DNA of 9,018 nt from Bacteroidales bacterium (GTDB lineage Bacteria > Bacteroidota > Bacteroidia > Bacteroidales > Muribaculaceae): assembly GCA_004552395.1 (NCBI GenBank), contig SFOK01000074.1, positions 1-9,018 on the forward strand, read 5' to 3'. The translations under genes and the position numbers were made by a program. Below, one piece after another: positions 1 through 6,955 of the stretch (positions within the stretch are counted from its first letter, which is position 1; each line of letters opens with the position of its first letter). The notes beneath the pieces are model-generated. The model was not told where the DNA came from and made no database searches. It worked only from the letters and a program-made list of their open reading frames with translations.

Positions 1-2
1 CC

Positions 3-1022
3 GGCTTCGAGATGCCGATCCAGTACACCAACATCACCGACGAGCACAATGCAGTGCGCCACAATGTGGGCGTCTTCGACGTGAGCCACATGGGTGAGGT
101 ACGTGTGAAGGGACCCGAAGCGGAGAAATTTGTGAATCATATTTTCGTCAACGATGTGGCCGGCGCACCCGACGGGCAGATCTTCTACGGCATGATGTGC
201 CATGAGAACGGCGGCGTTGTGGACGACCTTCTTGTATACAAAGTACACGACGACGAGTTCTTCCTGGTGATCAACGCATCGAATATAGCCAAAGATTACG
301 CATGGATTGAGAAGAACGCCAAAGGCTTCAATGTGGAAGTGAAAAACGAGAGCGACTATTACGGCGAGGTTGCCGTGCAGGGCCCTAAAGCCGAGGAGAT
401 ACTCATGCAGCTTCTCGGTCTGCCGCTTGACACAATAGCTTTCTACAACTTCAAGTCGTTCCAGATCGACGGCGAGGAGGTGATCATATCGCGCACAGGC
501 TATACCGGAGAGGACGGCTTCGAGGTATACGGAAGCCACAAGTTCACAGAGCGTCTGTGGGACAAGCTGATGGAGGCCGGTGTGGTTCCCTGCGGTCTCG
601 GCTGCCGCGACACACTCCGTTTCGAGGTGGGTCTGCCGCTCTACGGCGACGAGCTGACCGACGAGATCACTCCGCTTGAGGCTTCGCTGAGCATGTTTGT
701 GAAATTCGACAAGCCCGAGTTCATAGGCAAGGAAGCGCTCCTGAAGCAGAAAGAGGAGGGCCTGAAGCGCCGCATCATAGGCATAGAGCTCGAGGGCAAA
801 CAGATACCGCGCCACGGTTATCCCGTGGAGTCAGACGGCAAGGTGATAGGCGAAGTGACCACAGGTTACCGCTCGATATCGACCGGCAAGAGTGTGGCCA
901 TGGCCATGGTTGAGAAGCCCTACACCAAGCTCGGCACCCCCGTGGAGATCCGTATCCACAAGAAAGCGATCCCCGGCACAGTGGTGAAGAAGCGTTTCTA
1001 CGAGAAGAATTACAAGAAATAA
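3..1022 (+). CDS. gcvT: Glycine cleavage system T-protein (aminomethyltransferase), 5' partial
   Basis: T-protein takes the aminomethyl group from lipoylated H-protein and transfers it to tetrahydrofolate, giving 5,10-methylene-THF and ammonia in the cytoplasm. The frame is already open at the window edge: codons for Gly-Phe-Glu precede the first visible Met, matching the family's N-terminal GFEMPIQY stretch. About 20-25 residues and the true start therefore lie upstream, and the ATG at 12 is internal. The visible 336 residues after that Met run through the folate-binding core. They include FDVSHMGE, the NASNIAKD motif (Asp95 counted from that Met aligns with the conserved catalytic Asp region), SRTGYTGEDGFEVY, GLGCRDTLRFEVGLPLYG and the C-terminal GEVTTGYRSIS segment. 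It is the first visible gene of the gcv operon, 28 bp before gcvH. Any leader or glycine-responsive element would lie upstream of the window. Confidence 0.97.
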   Translation, partial: GFEMPIQYTNITDEHNAVRHNVGVFDVSHMGEVRVKGPEAEKFVNHIFVNDVAGAPDGQIFYGMMCHENGGVVDDLLVYKVHDDEFFLVINASNIAKDYAWIEKNAKGFNVEVKNESDYYGEVAVQGPKAEEILMQLLGLPLDTIAFYNFKSFQIDGEEVIISRTGYTGEDGFEVYGSHKFTERLWDKLMEAGVVPCGLGCRDTLRFEVGLPLYGDELTDEITPLEASLSMFVKFDKPEFIGKEALLKQKEEGLKRRIIGIELEGKQIPRHGYPVESDGKVIGEVTTGYRSISTGKSVAMAMVEKPYTKLGTPVEIRIHKKAIPGTVVKKRFYEKNYKK

Positions 1023-1050
1023 AAACAAAACTAAATCATACAGATCCATT

Positions 1051-1431
1051 ATGAGCAAGATTTTAGAAGAACTCCGCTATTCCGACTCTCACGAGTGGGC
1101 AAAAATCGAAGGAGACATCGCACTGGTAGGCATCACCGACTACGCACAGCACGCGCTGGGCAACATCGTGTATGTGGATATGCCCGAGGTTGGCGATGAG
1201 GTAACAGCCGGCGAGGAATTCGGCGCCGTGGAGTCAGTGAAGGCTGCCAGCGACCTTATCTCTCCCGTAAGCGGCGAGGTAGTGGAGATCAACGAGGCTC
1301 TCGACGACGAGCCCGAGCTTCTCAACGCCGATCCTTACACCAACTGGATCATGAAGGTGAAACTTTCCGATCCTTCCGAGATAGAGAGCCTTCTCGATGC
1401 CAAGGCATACGAAGCTGTTTGCGCTGAGTAA
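1051..1431 (+). CDS. gcvH: Glycine cleavage system H-protein (lipoyl carrier)
   Basis: H-protein is the mobile lipoyl carrier that shuttles the methylamine intermediate between P-, T- and L-proteins. The 126-residue length is normal for the family. The lipoyl domain is recognisable: an N-terminal YSDSHEWAKIEGD strand pair, GITDYAQHALGNIVYVDMP, then ESVKAASD, in which Lys64 is the predicted lipoylation site, followed by SPVSGEVVEIN and NADPYTNWIMKVKL. The ATG at 1051 gives the usual short N-terminus. The leader is A-rich with no clear Shine-Dalgarno, as is common in Bacteroidetes. No lipoate synthase or ligase gene is visible in this window, so the lipoylation enzymes must be encoded elsewhere. 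It lies 28 bp after gcvT and is followed by an unusually long 272-bp spacer before gcvPA. Confidence 0.98.
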   Translation: MSKILEELRYSDSHEWAKIEGDIALVGITDYAQHALGNIVYVDMPEVGDEVTAGEEFGAVESVKAASDLISPVSGEVVEINEALDDEPELLNADPYTNWIMKVKLSDPSEIESLLDAKAYEAVCAE

Positions 1432-1703
1432 GCCTTATAAGTCCAACAGAAACAAATAAAAAAGGGAAGTATCGGAGTGCGGCGCACTTGGGTACGGCCC
1501 TTTTGTTCCTTTCGGGAGCCCGGCGAAGTCCGGCGGCAGGCAACGCCGAAGCTGAAGAGGGCCGGAAGGCATACGCATAAAGCTATGCCTGAGGCGCATA
1601 AAGCTGCGGCAAAAGCCGAAGCGGCGGCCGACAAAGCAATTCGGAGCCATTCGGGAGGAGCAGCGAAATAACAAAACAACTAAGACTCAACACAACAAAG
1701 TCA
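1432..1703 (+). other. GC-rich spacer inside the gcv operon, function unknown
   Basis: This 272-bp gap separates gcvH from gcvPA, while the other gaps in the operon are 6-28 bp. The central part (about 1470-1665) is GC-rich and flanked by A-rich edges. It contains a small hairpin (AGTGC-GGC-GCACT, 1476-1488), a 6-bp inverted repeat (GGCATA/TATGCC, 1568-1589) and a direct repeat (separate entry). It is open in several frames. A GTG-started + frame (1477-1671, 64 codons) would be very basic and Ala/Lys-rich at its end, and minus-strand frames are also open. None resembles a known protein, and openness in several frames on both strands argues for base composition over coding. It could be a dispersed intergenic repeat, an mRNA processing or stability element, or a relic. 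None of these has been tested. Confidence 0.6.
1574..1605 (+). repeat. 11-bp direct repeat (CGCATAAAGCT), two copies
   Basis: CGCATAAAGCT occurs at 1574-1584 and again at 1595-1605, a 21-bp offset (7 codons). The first copy lies within the loop and 3' arm of the GGCATA/TATGCC inverted repeat. The octamer GCCGAAGC also occurs twice in the same spacer. This suggests local duplication. The role is unknown. Confidence 0.6.
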
Positions 1704-3026
1704 ATGAGCAACAGATATATACCCCACACCGAGGAGGACATCAAGAAAATGCTCGACCGCATTGGCATCTCGAGTGTCGACGAGCTCTATTCGGAAGTTC
1801 CTTCGGAGGTGGTTTTCAAACGCGACTACGATATCCCGTCGGCCATGACGGAGATTGAGCTCCGCAAGTTCTTCAAGGAGCTCGGTGCCAAGAACAAGTG
1901 CATGACGGTGTTCGCCGGTCAGGGAGCCTATGATCACTACGCTCCTTCGGTGGTGGCTCACCTGCTCTCCCGCAGTGAGTTCTATACCGCCTACACCCCC
2001 TATCAGCCTGAGATTTCTCAGGGTACTCTTCAATATATCTTCGAGTATCAGAGCATGATAGCCGAGCTCACAGGCATGGAGACTTCCAACGCCTCGATGT
2101 ACGACGGCGCCACGGCTACTGCCGAGGCCATGTTCATGATGGTGGCTTCCGCCAAGAAGAAAAACCGCGTGCTCGTTTCGGCCACTGTAGCCGATCGCGT
2201 GGTGAATGTGGTGAAGACTTATGCCAAATTCCACGGCGTGGATCTCACCATCATCCCCGAGAAAGATGGCGTCACCGACCTCGAGGCGCTGAAGGCTGAG
2301 CTTGCAGCCGGCGATGTGGCCGGAGCGATACTTCCCCAGCCCAACAAATACGGTATCATAGAGGATCTCAGCGGAGTGGCCGACGCGCTTCACGCCGCCA
2401 AAGGATACCTGGCCATGAATGTTGATCCTTCGGCTCTGGCAGTGCTCCGGACACCGGCCTCATGGGGAGCCGACATAGCCTGCGGCGACGGCCAGACACT
2501 CGGTATGCCGCTGGAGTTCGGCGGACCGTACCTGGGCTTCCTGGCTTGCAACCAGGGCATGCTGCGCAAGATGCCCGGCCGTGTGGTAGGCTACACCACC
2601 GACGCCGATGGCAAGCGTGCTTTCGTGCTCACACTGCAGGCACGCGAGCAGCATATACGCCGCGAGAAAGCCACATCGAACATTTGCTCGAACCAGTCGC
2701 TGATGTGTCTTTACGCCGTGATCTACCTCTCGCTTATGGGCAAGAAGGGACTCACCGAGGTGAACGAGCTCTCAGCCGACGGCGCGCATTATCTCTTCGA
2801 CAAGCTGACGGCATCGGGCAAATACGAGGCCGCATACCCCGGCAAACCTTTCCTGAAGGAGTTTGTGGTGAAGCCTCTGTGCGACTATAAGGAGGTGAAG
2901 AAATGTCTTGAAAACGCCGGCATACTGGGTGGCGTGGAGCTCCCCGACGGTAATGTGGCCATAGCGGTGACTGAGAAACGCACTAAGGCCGAGATAGACA
3001 GATTGGTGGAATTAATGACAGAATAA
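1704..3026 (+). CDS. gcvPA: Glycine dehydrogenase (decarboxylating) subunit 1, GcvPA
   Basis: This is the N-terminal half of the P-protein, the PLP enzyme that decarboxylates glycine and loads methylamine onto lipoyl-GcvH. In split-type organisms GcvPA and GcvPB form a heterotetramer, with the PLP lysine in GcvPB. The 440 residues match the usual GcvPA length. Visible family motifs are the N-terminal YIPHTEEDIKKML, YTPYQPEISQGTLQ (97-110), MYDGATATAEAM (132-143), EFGGPYLGF (271-279) and REQHIRREKATSNICSNQ (314-331). The ATG at 1704 gives the expected MSNRYIPHT start and sits behind an A-rich leader. It is 6 bp upstream of gcvPB, so the two subunits are almost certainly co-translated. The split arrangement is notable because I recall several Bacteroidales having a single fused gcvP of about 950 residues. 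Confidence 0.97.
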   Translation: MSNRYIPHTEEDIKKMLDRIGISSVDELYSEVPSEVVFKRDYDIPSAMTEIELRKFFKELGAKNKCMTVFAGQGAYDHYAPSVVAHLLSRSEFYTAYTPYQPEISQGTLQYIFEYQSMIAELTGMETSNASMYDGATATAEAMFMMVASAKKKNRVLVSATVADRVVNVVKTYAKFHGVDLTIIPEKDGVTDLEALKAELAAGDVAGAILPQPNKYGIIEDLSGVADALHAAKGYLAMNVDPSALAVLRTPASWGADIACGDGQTLGMPLEFGGPYLGFLACNQGMLRKMPGRVVGYTTDADGKRAFVLTLQAREQHIRREKATSNICSNQSLMCLYAVIYLSLMGKKGLTEVNELSADGAHYLFDKLTASGKYEAAYPGKPFLKEFVVKPLCDYKEVKKCLENAGILGGVELPDGNVAIAVTEKRTKAEIDRLVELMTE

Positions 3027-3032
3027 CGACCC

Positions 3033-4505
3033 ATGAAGGTTTACGATAAAATGATTTTCGAGCTCTCGCGTCCGGGACGCGTGGGCTATGAACTCCCCGC
3101 TAACGAGTTCAAGAACGATGCTCTAGCCGGTCTCCCCGCCGACCTGAAGCGCAACGAGCCTCTGGATCTTCCCGAGGTCTCGGAGATGGATGTGGTGCGC
3201 CACTTCACAAATCTTTCGTCGAAAAACTTCGGTGTGGACACCGGCTTCTATCCGCTCGGTTCCTGCACCATGAAATACAACCCGAAGATCAACGAGGAGA
3301 TAGCTTCGCTGGGTGAGTTTGCCGGTCTGCATCCGCTGCAGCCAGCCGAGACGGCACAGGGTGCTCTGGAGGTATACTACAACCTGCAGCAGATGCTTGC
3401 CGAGATCGCCGGTCTGAGCGAATTCACCCTCAATCCGTATGCCGGAGCTCACGGCGAGCTCACCGGTCTGATGGTGATGCGCGAATACCACAACCAGCGC
3501 GGCGACACCAAGCGCCGCAAAGTGATTGTGCCCGATTCTGCCCACGGCACTAACCCCGCTTCGGCAATGGTGAGCGGCCTCGAAGTGGTTCAGGTGAAGT
3601 CGAAACCGAACGGCTCGATCGATGTGGAGGATCTCAAGCCTCTGCTCAACGACGAAGTGGCCGGCATCATGATGACCAACCCTAACACACTGGGTATGTT
3701 TGAGACCGAGATTCTGGAGATAGCCGACCTGGTGCACAAAGCAGGCGGCCTGCTCTATTACGACGGCGCCAACCTGAACCCGCTGTTGGGCAAGGTGCGT
3801 CCCGGCGACATGGGATTCGACATAATGCACATAAATCTGCACAAGACTTTCTCGACGCCTCACGGCGGCGGCGGTCCCGGCGCAGGTCCGGTAGGTGTCC
3901 GCAAGGGTCTGGAGCATCTGCTTCCGAATCCGCGTGTGGTGAAAGAGGCCGACGGCCGCTTCACAGTGAAGCCCGAGGATAGGAGTCTGGGCTCGATCTC
4001 GACCTTCTTCGGCAACTTCGGTGTGCTGCTGAAAGCTTACGCCTACATACTCTCGCTCGGCAAGGAGAACCTGAAGAACGTAGGCCCCATGGCCACACTC
4101 AACGCCAACTACATAAAGGAATCGCTCAAGGACGACTATCTTCTCCCGATACCCGGCAACTGCAAGCACGAGTTCGTGTTTGACGGTCTGAAAGACAAGT
4201 CGACCGGTGTGACCACCCTCAATGTGGCCAAGCGACTTCTCGACTACGGCTTCCACGCCCCCACGATCTATTTCCCGCTGCTGTTCCACGAGTCGATGAT
4301 GATAGAGCCCACCGAAACTGAATCGCTCGAAACACTCGATGAGTTCATCGACGTGATGCACCGCGTGGCTCGCGAAGCCTCTGAGAATCCTGATCTGGTG
4401 AAAGATGCGCCTGTGACCACCATCGTGCGTAAGCTCGACGAGACAACAGCCGCCAAGCACCCGATCCTCACCTACAAGGCCTACGTGGCAGCCAAGGAGG
4501 CTTAA
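3033..4505 (+). CDS. gcvPB: Glycine dehydrogenase (decarboxylating) subunit 2, GcvPB
   Basis: This is the C-terminal, PLP-binding half of the P-protein. The cofactor lysine is predicted at Lys271 in HINLHKTFSTPHGGGG, followed by the glycine-rich stretch and PVGVRKGLEHLLP. Other hallmarks are FYPLGSCTMKYNPK (72-85), NPYAGAHGELTGL (134-146), IVPDSAHGTNPASA (165-178), the YYDGANLN segment (242-249; Asp244 is the likely PLP-ring contact) and the C-terminal FPLLFHESMMIEPTETES. The length of 490 residues is typical for stand-alone GcvPB. It starts 6 bp after gcvPA and ends 12 bp before lpdA. No key residue appears to be missing. Confidence 0.97.
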   Translation: MKVYDKMIFELSRPGRVGYELPANEFKNDALAGLPADLKRNEPLDLPEVSEMDVVRHFTNLSSKNFGVDTGFYPLGSCTMKYNPKINEEIASLGEFAGLHPLQPAETAQGALEVYYNLQQMLAEIAGLSEFTLNPYAGAHGELTGLMVMREYHNQRGDTKRRKVIVPDSAHGTNPASAMVSGLEVVQVKSKPNGSIDVEDLKPLLNDEVAGIMMTNPNTLGMFETEILEIADLVHKAGGLLYYDGANLNPLLGKVRPGDMGFDIMHINLHKTFSTPHGGGGPGAGPVGVRKGLEHLLPNPRVVKEADGRFTVKPEDRSLGSISTFFGNFGVLLKAYAYILSLGKENLKNVGPMATLNANYIKESLKDDYLLPIPGNCKHEFVFDGLKDKSTGVTTLNVAKRLLDYGFHAPTIYFPLLFHESMMIEPTETESLETLDEFIDVMHRVAREASENPDLVKDAPVTTIVRKLDETTAAKHPILTYKAYVAAKEA

Positions 4506-4517
4506 TACCCCATATAG

Positions 4518-5885
4518 ATGAATCATTCAGATCTTATAATCATAGGCGCGGGGCCCGGCGGATACGAAACCGCCGTGGCTGCCGCACACCGCGGCCTGTC
4601 GGTGACCATATTCGAAGGCGCCAACGTGGGTGGCACATGTCTGAACGCCGGCTGCATACCGACCAAGTGTCTGGTGCGCAACGCCGAAGTGGTGGAGCAA
4701 TTCAAGGACTCAGAGAAGTTCGGCATAGACAACTTCACTTTTGAGCTCGACTTCAACAAGGTGATGAGCCGCAAAGATGAGGTTGTGGCCACACTCCGCG
4801 CGGGTGTGGAGCAGCTGCTCGCATCGGCGAAGGTAAATGTGGTCAAAGAGCGCGCCTCGTTCACCGGCCCTCACACCGTGAAAGCAGGCGAGACGGAGTA
4901 CGAAGCCGACAACATAATCCTAGCCACCGGCTCAGTGTCGAAAGCACTTCCTATCCCCGGAGCGGACCTTCCTTTCGTGATGGACTCCACTGCTATGCTC
5001 AGCATAGACCATATCCCTGAGTCGCTGACAGTTGTCGGCGGCGGAGTTATCGGCATGGAATTCGCTTCAGTGTTCCACGCTCTCGGCTCCAAGGTGACTG
5101 TGGTTGAATATATGAAGCAGATTCTGCCGCCGTTTGACGCCGACATAGCGAAACGCCTGAAGCAGTCGCTTTCCAAACAGGGTATCGAGATCATAACCGG
5201 AGCCGCCGTGAAAGAGATTTCGCAGGCCGAGGACTACGAGATCGTGACCCGCTACGAGTGCAAAGGGAAAGAGGGCGAGGTCCGTTCGTCGGATCTGCTC
5301 ATGGCTGTGGGCCGCGCACCCTACTGGGAAGGGCTCAACCTGGAGGCCGCCGGTTTCCGCGAACTTCCCGCGAAGGGACGTCCCATACCTGTTGACGACT
5401 ATATGCGCACCGAGGTGCCCCACATCTTCGCCATCGGCGATGTGAACGGCCGCATGATGCTCGCCCACGTTGCTACATTCCAGGGATTGCGGGCGCTGAA
5501 CGCCATCACAGGGAAGGAAGACACGATCGACTTCGGCATAGTCCCCTCGGCCGTGTTCACACATCCCGAATGTGGCATGGTCGGCCTCACCGAGCAGCAA
5601 TGCAAGGACCGCGAACTCCCCGTGAAGAAAGGGACATCTTTCTTCCGCGCCAACGGCAAAGCTCTGGCAATGGCCGAGCCGGAGGGAATATGCAAACTGC
5701 TCTTCCACAAAGAGACAGGTCTTCTGCTCGGCGCCCACATCATGGGAGCCGAGGCAGCCGATCTCGCCCAGCAGTGCGCCGATCTCATGTCGCGAAAGAC
5801 AACCCAGGCCGAGCTTGAGGATATCATCTTCTCGCACCCGACAATCTCAGAGGTGATACTCTCAGCCGCACACAGCGCATCGTAA
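4518..5885 (+). CDS. lpdA: Dihydrolipoamide dehydrogenase (glycine cleavage L-protein)
   Basis: This FAD enzyme reoxidises the dihydrolipoyl arm of GcvH with NAD+, completing the glycine cleavage cycle. The 455 residues show the standard order. The N-terminal FAD Rossmann motif is GAGPGG (10-15). The redox-active disulfide is CLNAGC (Cys41 and Cys46). The NAD-binding motif GGGVIG (174-179) is followed by Glu197 at the end of the second strand, consistent with NAD over NADP. The FAD-contacting AIGDVNG (305-311) comes next, and the C-terminal dimer-interface pair His440/Glu445 lies in HPTISE. Its position 12 bp after gcvPB argues for a dedicated L-protein. It could also serve 2-oxoacid dehydrogenase complexes, which cannot be judged here. 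It is probably the last gene of the operon, because a strong terminator follows. Confidence 0.96.
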   Translation: MNHSDLIIIGAGPGGYETAVAAAHRGLSVTIFEGANVGGTCLNAGCIPTKCLVRNAEVVEQFKDSEKFGIDNFTFELDFNKVMSRKDEVVATLRAGVEQLLASAKVNVVKERASFTGPHTVKAGETEYEADNIILATGSVSKALPIPGADLPFVMDSTAMLSIDHIPESLTVVGGGVIGMEFASVFHALGSKVTVVEYMKQILPPFDADIAKRLKQSLSKQGIEIITGAAVKEISQAEDYEIVTRYECKGKEGEVRSSDLLMAVGRAPYWEGLNLEAAGFRELPAKGRPIPVDDYMRTEVPHIFAIGDVNGRMMLAHVATFQGLRALNAITGKEDTIDFGIVPSAVFTHPECGMVGLTEQQCKDRELPVKKGTSFFRANGKALAMAEPEGICKLLFHKETGLLLGAHIMGAEAADLAQQCADLMSRKTTQAELEDIIFSHPTISEVILSAAHSAS

Positions 5886-5914
5886 AAACGACAGTCGCTC
5901 AAACCGATCAGAAC

Positions 5915-5938
5915 CTTAGACCGAGGATGAGGTCTAAG
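5915..5938 (+). other. Perfect 8-bp stem-loop after lpdA
   Basis: CTTAGACC (5915-5922) and GGTCTAAG (5931-5938) pair perfectly around an 8-nt loop, 29 bp after the lpdA stop. No T-run follows, so it is not a classical intrinsic terminator by itself. It lies upstream of the main terminator and may protect the mRNA 3' end or be a processing site. Confidence 0.55.
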
Positions 5939-5964
5939 AGTATATAAAAGTAGAAGAGATAGAT

Positions 5965-6024
5965 ACGCGGGAGGGACATACCCAGGGAATTTGGGTATCT
6001 GTCGCTACCGCGTTACATTTTTTT
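5965..6024 (+). terminator. Probable rho-independent terminator of the gcv operon
   Basis: Nested stems are present. The outer stem is ACGCGG (5965-5970) with CCGCGT (6008-6013). The inner stem is ATACCCA (5979-5984 region) with TGGGTAT around a GGGAATT loop, extended by GACA/TGTC with a small bulge. A run of seven T (6018-6024) follows four bases after the outer stem. The hairpin is long and interrupted, but the T-run placement about 80 bp after lpdA fits an intrinsic terminator. Confidence 0.75.
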
Positions 6025-6058
6025 GCGCTTTCCCCGAAGAGGATCCCGGCTACAGATA

Positions 6059-6094
6059 AGGCTCTGCCCCTTAAATCGTTAAGAAGCAGAGCCT
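6059..6094. other. Strong imperfect hairpin (9 + 5 bp), role unknown
   Basis: AGGCTCTGC (6059-6067) pairs perfectly with GCAGAGCCT (6086-6094). An inner CTTAA/TTAAG stem closes an ATCG tetraloop, and a symmetric CC/AA internal loop separates the two stems. That gives 14 pairs in 36 nt. No T-run follows on either strand, so it is not an obvious terminator. It lies between the gcv terminator and the 6220 promoter. It could be a protein-binding palindrome, a repeat unit or part of an RNA. Confidence 0.6.
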
Positions 6095-6219
6095 AAACCG
6101 ACCCCGGAGCGACATTATGCGTATCAGAAGAGGCGAGCGCAGAGGCGAAGATAAGGAACAATTGACCATAAATAACGCCTTTTGTTCCAAGCGAAAATCC
6201 CCGCCAGGCCAACTAACAA

Positions 6220-6251
6220 TTTGGAATTGTGGACAGAAATCATTACCTTTG
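6220..6251 (+). promoter_or_regulatory. Near-consensus Bacteroidetes promoter
   Basis: TTTG (6220-6223) is followed by a 20-bp spacer and TACCTTTG (6244-6251), matching the Bacteroidetes -33/-7 layout (TTTG, about 19-21 bp, TAnnTTTG). Transcription would start at about 6257-6260. No confident gene lies directly downstream, but a terminator is present at 6589-6625. This implies a transcript of roughly 330-370 nt. Confidence 0.65.
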
Positions 6252-6256
6252 CAAAT

Positions 6257-6391
6257 ATGCAAATATCCGAAGCGCGAAAAACGAACTTCAGCCGCTCCCG
6301 GAACCGTAAAAATCCGCAACGCCTCGGCCAGCTGTTCCTCTCGACACAACGGGCCACGACTACGCAATACGAATTTCGCGGCTCTGCATAA
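6257..6391 (+). CDS. Candidate 44-residue small protein or start of a small RNA (uncertain)
   Basis: An ATG sits six bases after the -7 element of the 6220-6251 promoter, so any mRNA from it would be leaderless or nearly so. The frame from there to TAA at 6389-6391 encodes 44 residues. The N-terminal half is basic (Arg/Lys/Ser/Asn-rich, for example KTNFSRSRNRKNP) and the C-terminal half is Thr/Gln-rich. It has no membrane segment, no recognisable motif and no known family. The coding case rests only on promoter placement. The same transcript may instead be a non-coding RNA ending at 6589-6625. I consider the RNA interpretation at least as likely. Confidence 0.2.
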   Translation: MQISEARKTNFSRSRNRKNPQRLGQLFLSTQRATTTQYEFRGSA

Positions 6392-6588
6392 ACACACAAA
6401 CAAAAACACAATAATAACCAACACACGACAAAATCAACAACACGATATAGAAAATAATTGCAATCTACTCACCTACTCTATTCTAATTTTACGTTTTTTT
6501 GAAAAAACTTTTATCGGGGAATTATTCTTAGGCAATAATCTTCTGATTTCTGAATAGAATTGACGATAATATCGACAGTTCTATTTCG

Positions 6589-6625
6589 AAACGGTCAGGC
6601 AGTACAGCATGGCCGTTTTCTTTTA
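6589..6625 (+). terminator. Probable rho-independent terminator
   Basis: AAACGGTC (6589-6596) pairs with GGCCGTTT (6611-6618) with one G-U wobble, around a 14-nt loop. It is followed immediately by a T-rich tract (TTTTCTTTT, 6616-6624). It is the only terminator between the 6220 promoter and the DUF3127 gene, so it probably ends the transcript from that promoter. Confidence 0.65.
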
Positions 6626-6695
6626 TACACACATATGACTGCACCACCATTAGGGGTCTCAATGTAACAAGGCTCAGCGCTTTGATCCGGATTTT

Positions 6696-6713
6696 GCAGC
6701 GAGCGCTGGCTGC
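6696..6713. repeat. 18-bp imperfect palindrome
   Basis: GCAGCGAGCGCTGGCTGC equals its own reverse complement at 16 of 18 positions, with the centre AGCGCT. A second AGCGCT occurs about 27 bp upstream. It could be a dimeric regulator site or a weak hairpin. The nearest downstream gene is the DUF3127 gene. Confidence 0.4.
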
Positions 6714-6761
6714 TACGGGCGTTTCGATTTGCTCGGATCGGATCAGATCTGCAGAACAGAA

Positions 6762-6791
6762 GATCCTGATATCCTAATGATCCTGCTATCC
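6762..6791 (+). repeat. 13-bp near-direct repeat
   Basis: GATCCTGATATCC (6762-6774) and GATCCTGCTATCC (6779-6791) differ at one base and are offset by 17 bp. They lie about 70-100 bp upstream of the DUF3127 promoter. This may be an operator-like arrangement or a chance local duplication. Confidence 0.45.
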
Positions 6792-6804
6792 CAAAGAAGA
6801 TAGA

Positions 6805-6822
6805 GAGCCTAAAGAGCCTAAA
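6805..6822 (+). repeat. 9-bp tandem repeat (GAGCCTAAA x2)
   Basis: GAGCCTAAA at 6805-6813 is repeated directly at 6814-6822 and followed by a further GA. It is a short tandem duplication just upstream of the 6858 promoter. Confidence 0.5.
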
Positions 6823-6857
6823 GATTAAATTCTATCATCAAATAATAGCCGGGCAAG

Positions 6858-6888
6858 TTGGGGATCTCGATTATTTTTTGTAACTTCG
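6858..6888 (+). promoter_or_regulatory. Bacteroidetes-type promoter of the DUF3127 gene
   Basis: TTG (6858-6860), a 20-bp spacer and TAACTTCG (6881-6888) match the Bacteroidetes layout with one mismatch in the -7 element (TTCG for TTTG). Transcription would begin at about 6895. That gives a leader of about 60 nt to the preferred start at 6956, or about 13 nt to the alternative ATG at 6908. Confidence 0.55.
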
Positions 6889-6955
6889 CATCTTAAAGGG
6901 AGTTGAAATGAGAACGGTTCCCTTGACTAACAATCAGAAAATAACGTCAATTACA

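Larger units (their letters stand above)
6626..6857 (+). other. Non-coding stretch with short repeats
   Basis: No supported gene is seen between the 6589-6625 terminator and the promoter at 6858. What can be seen is short repetitive structure: the 18-bp imperfect palindrome at 6696-6713, the 13-bp near-direct repeat at 6762-6791, the 9-bp tandem repeat at 6805-6822, and the pentamer series GGATC-GGATC-AGATC at about 6735-6749. No tRNA-like T-loop or tail is visible. Confidence 0.5.

Noticed and set aside
1477..1671. 64-codon GTG-started Ala/Lys-rich frame in the gcvH-gcvPA spacer
   Set aside because: It has a non-ATG start, no homology that I recognise, and overlapping open frames on the minus strand. 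It is better explained by GC-rich repeat-like sequence than by a gene.
3123..4526. 467-codon open frame antisense to gcvPB
   Set aside because: It lies wholly opposite a confidently identified gene, is His/Val/Leu-rich with no domain, and arises from the codon bias of the + strand. The same holds for the long antisense frames at 1701-2393 and 5067-5837.
6117..6557. 146-codon frame in the lpdA-DUF3127 gap
   Set aside because: It starts upstream of the 6220 promoter, spans the promoter itself, has shifting composition and matches no family. It is probably chance.
6908..6955. Upstream ATG at 6908 as the start of the DUF3127 gene
   Set aside because: GGGAG lies five bases before it, so it cannot be excluded. 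However, the 16 extra residues are unlike the family, whose members start at ME(I/V)xGK, so 6956 is preferred.
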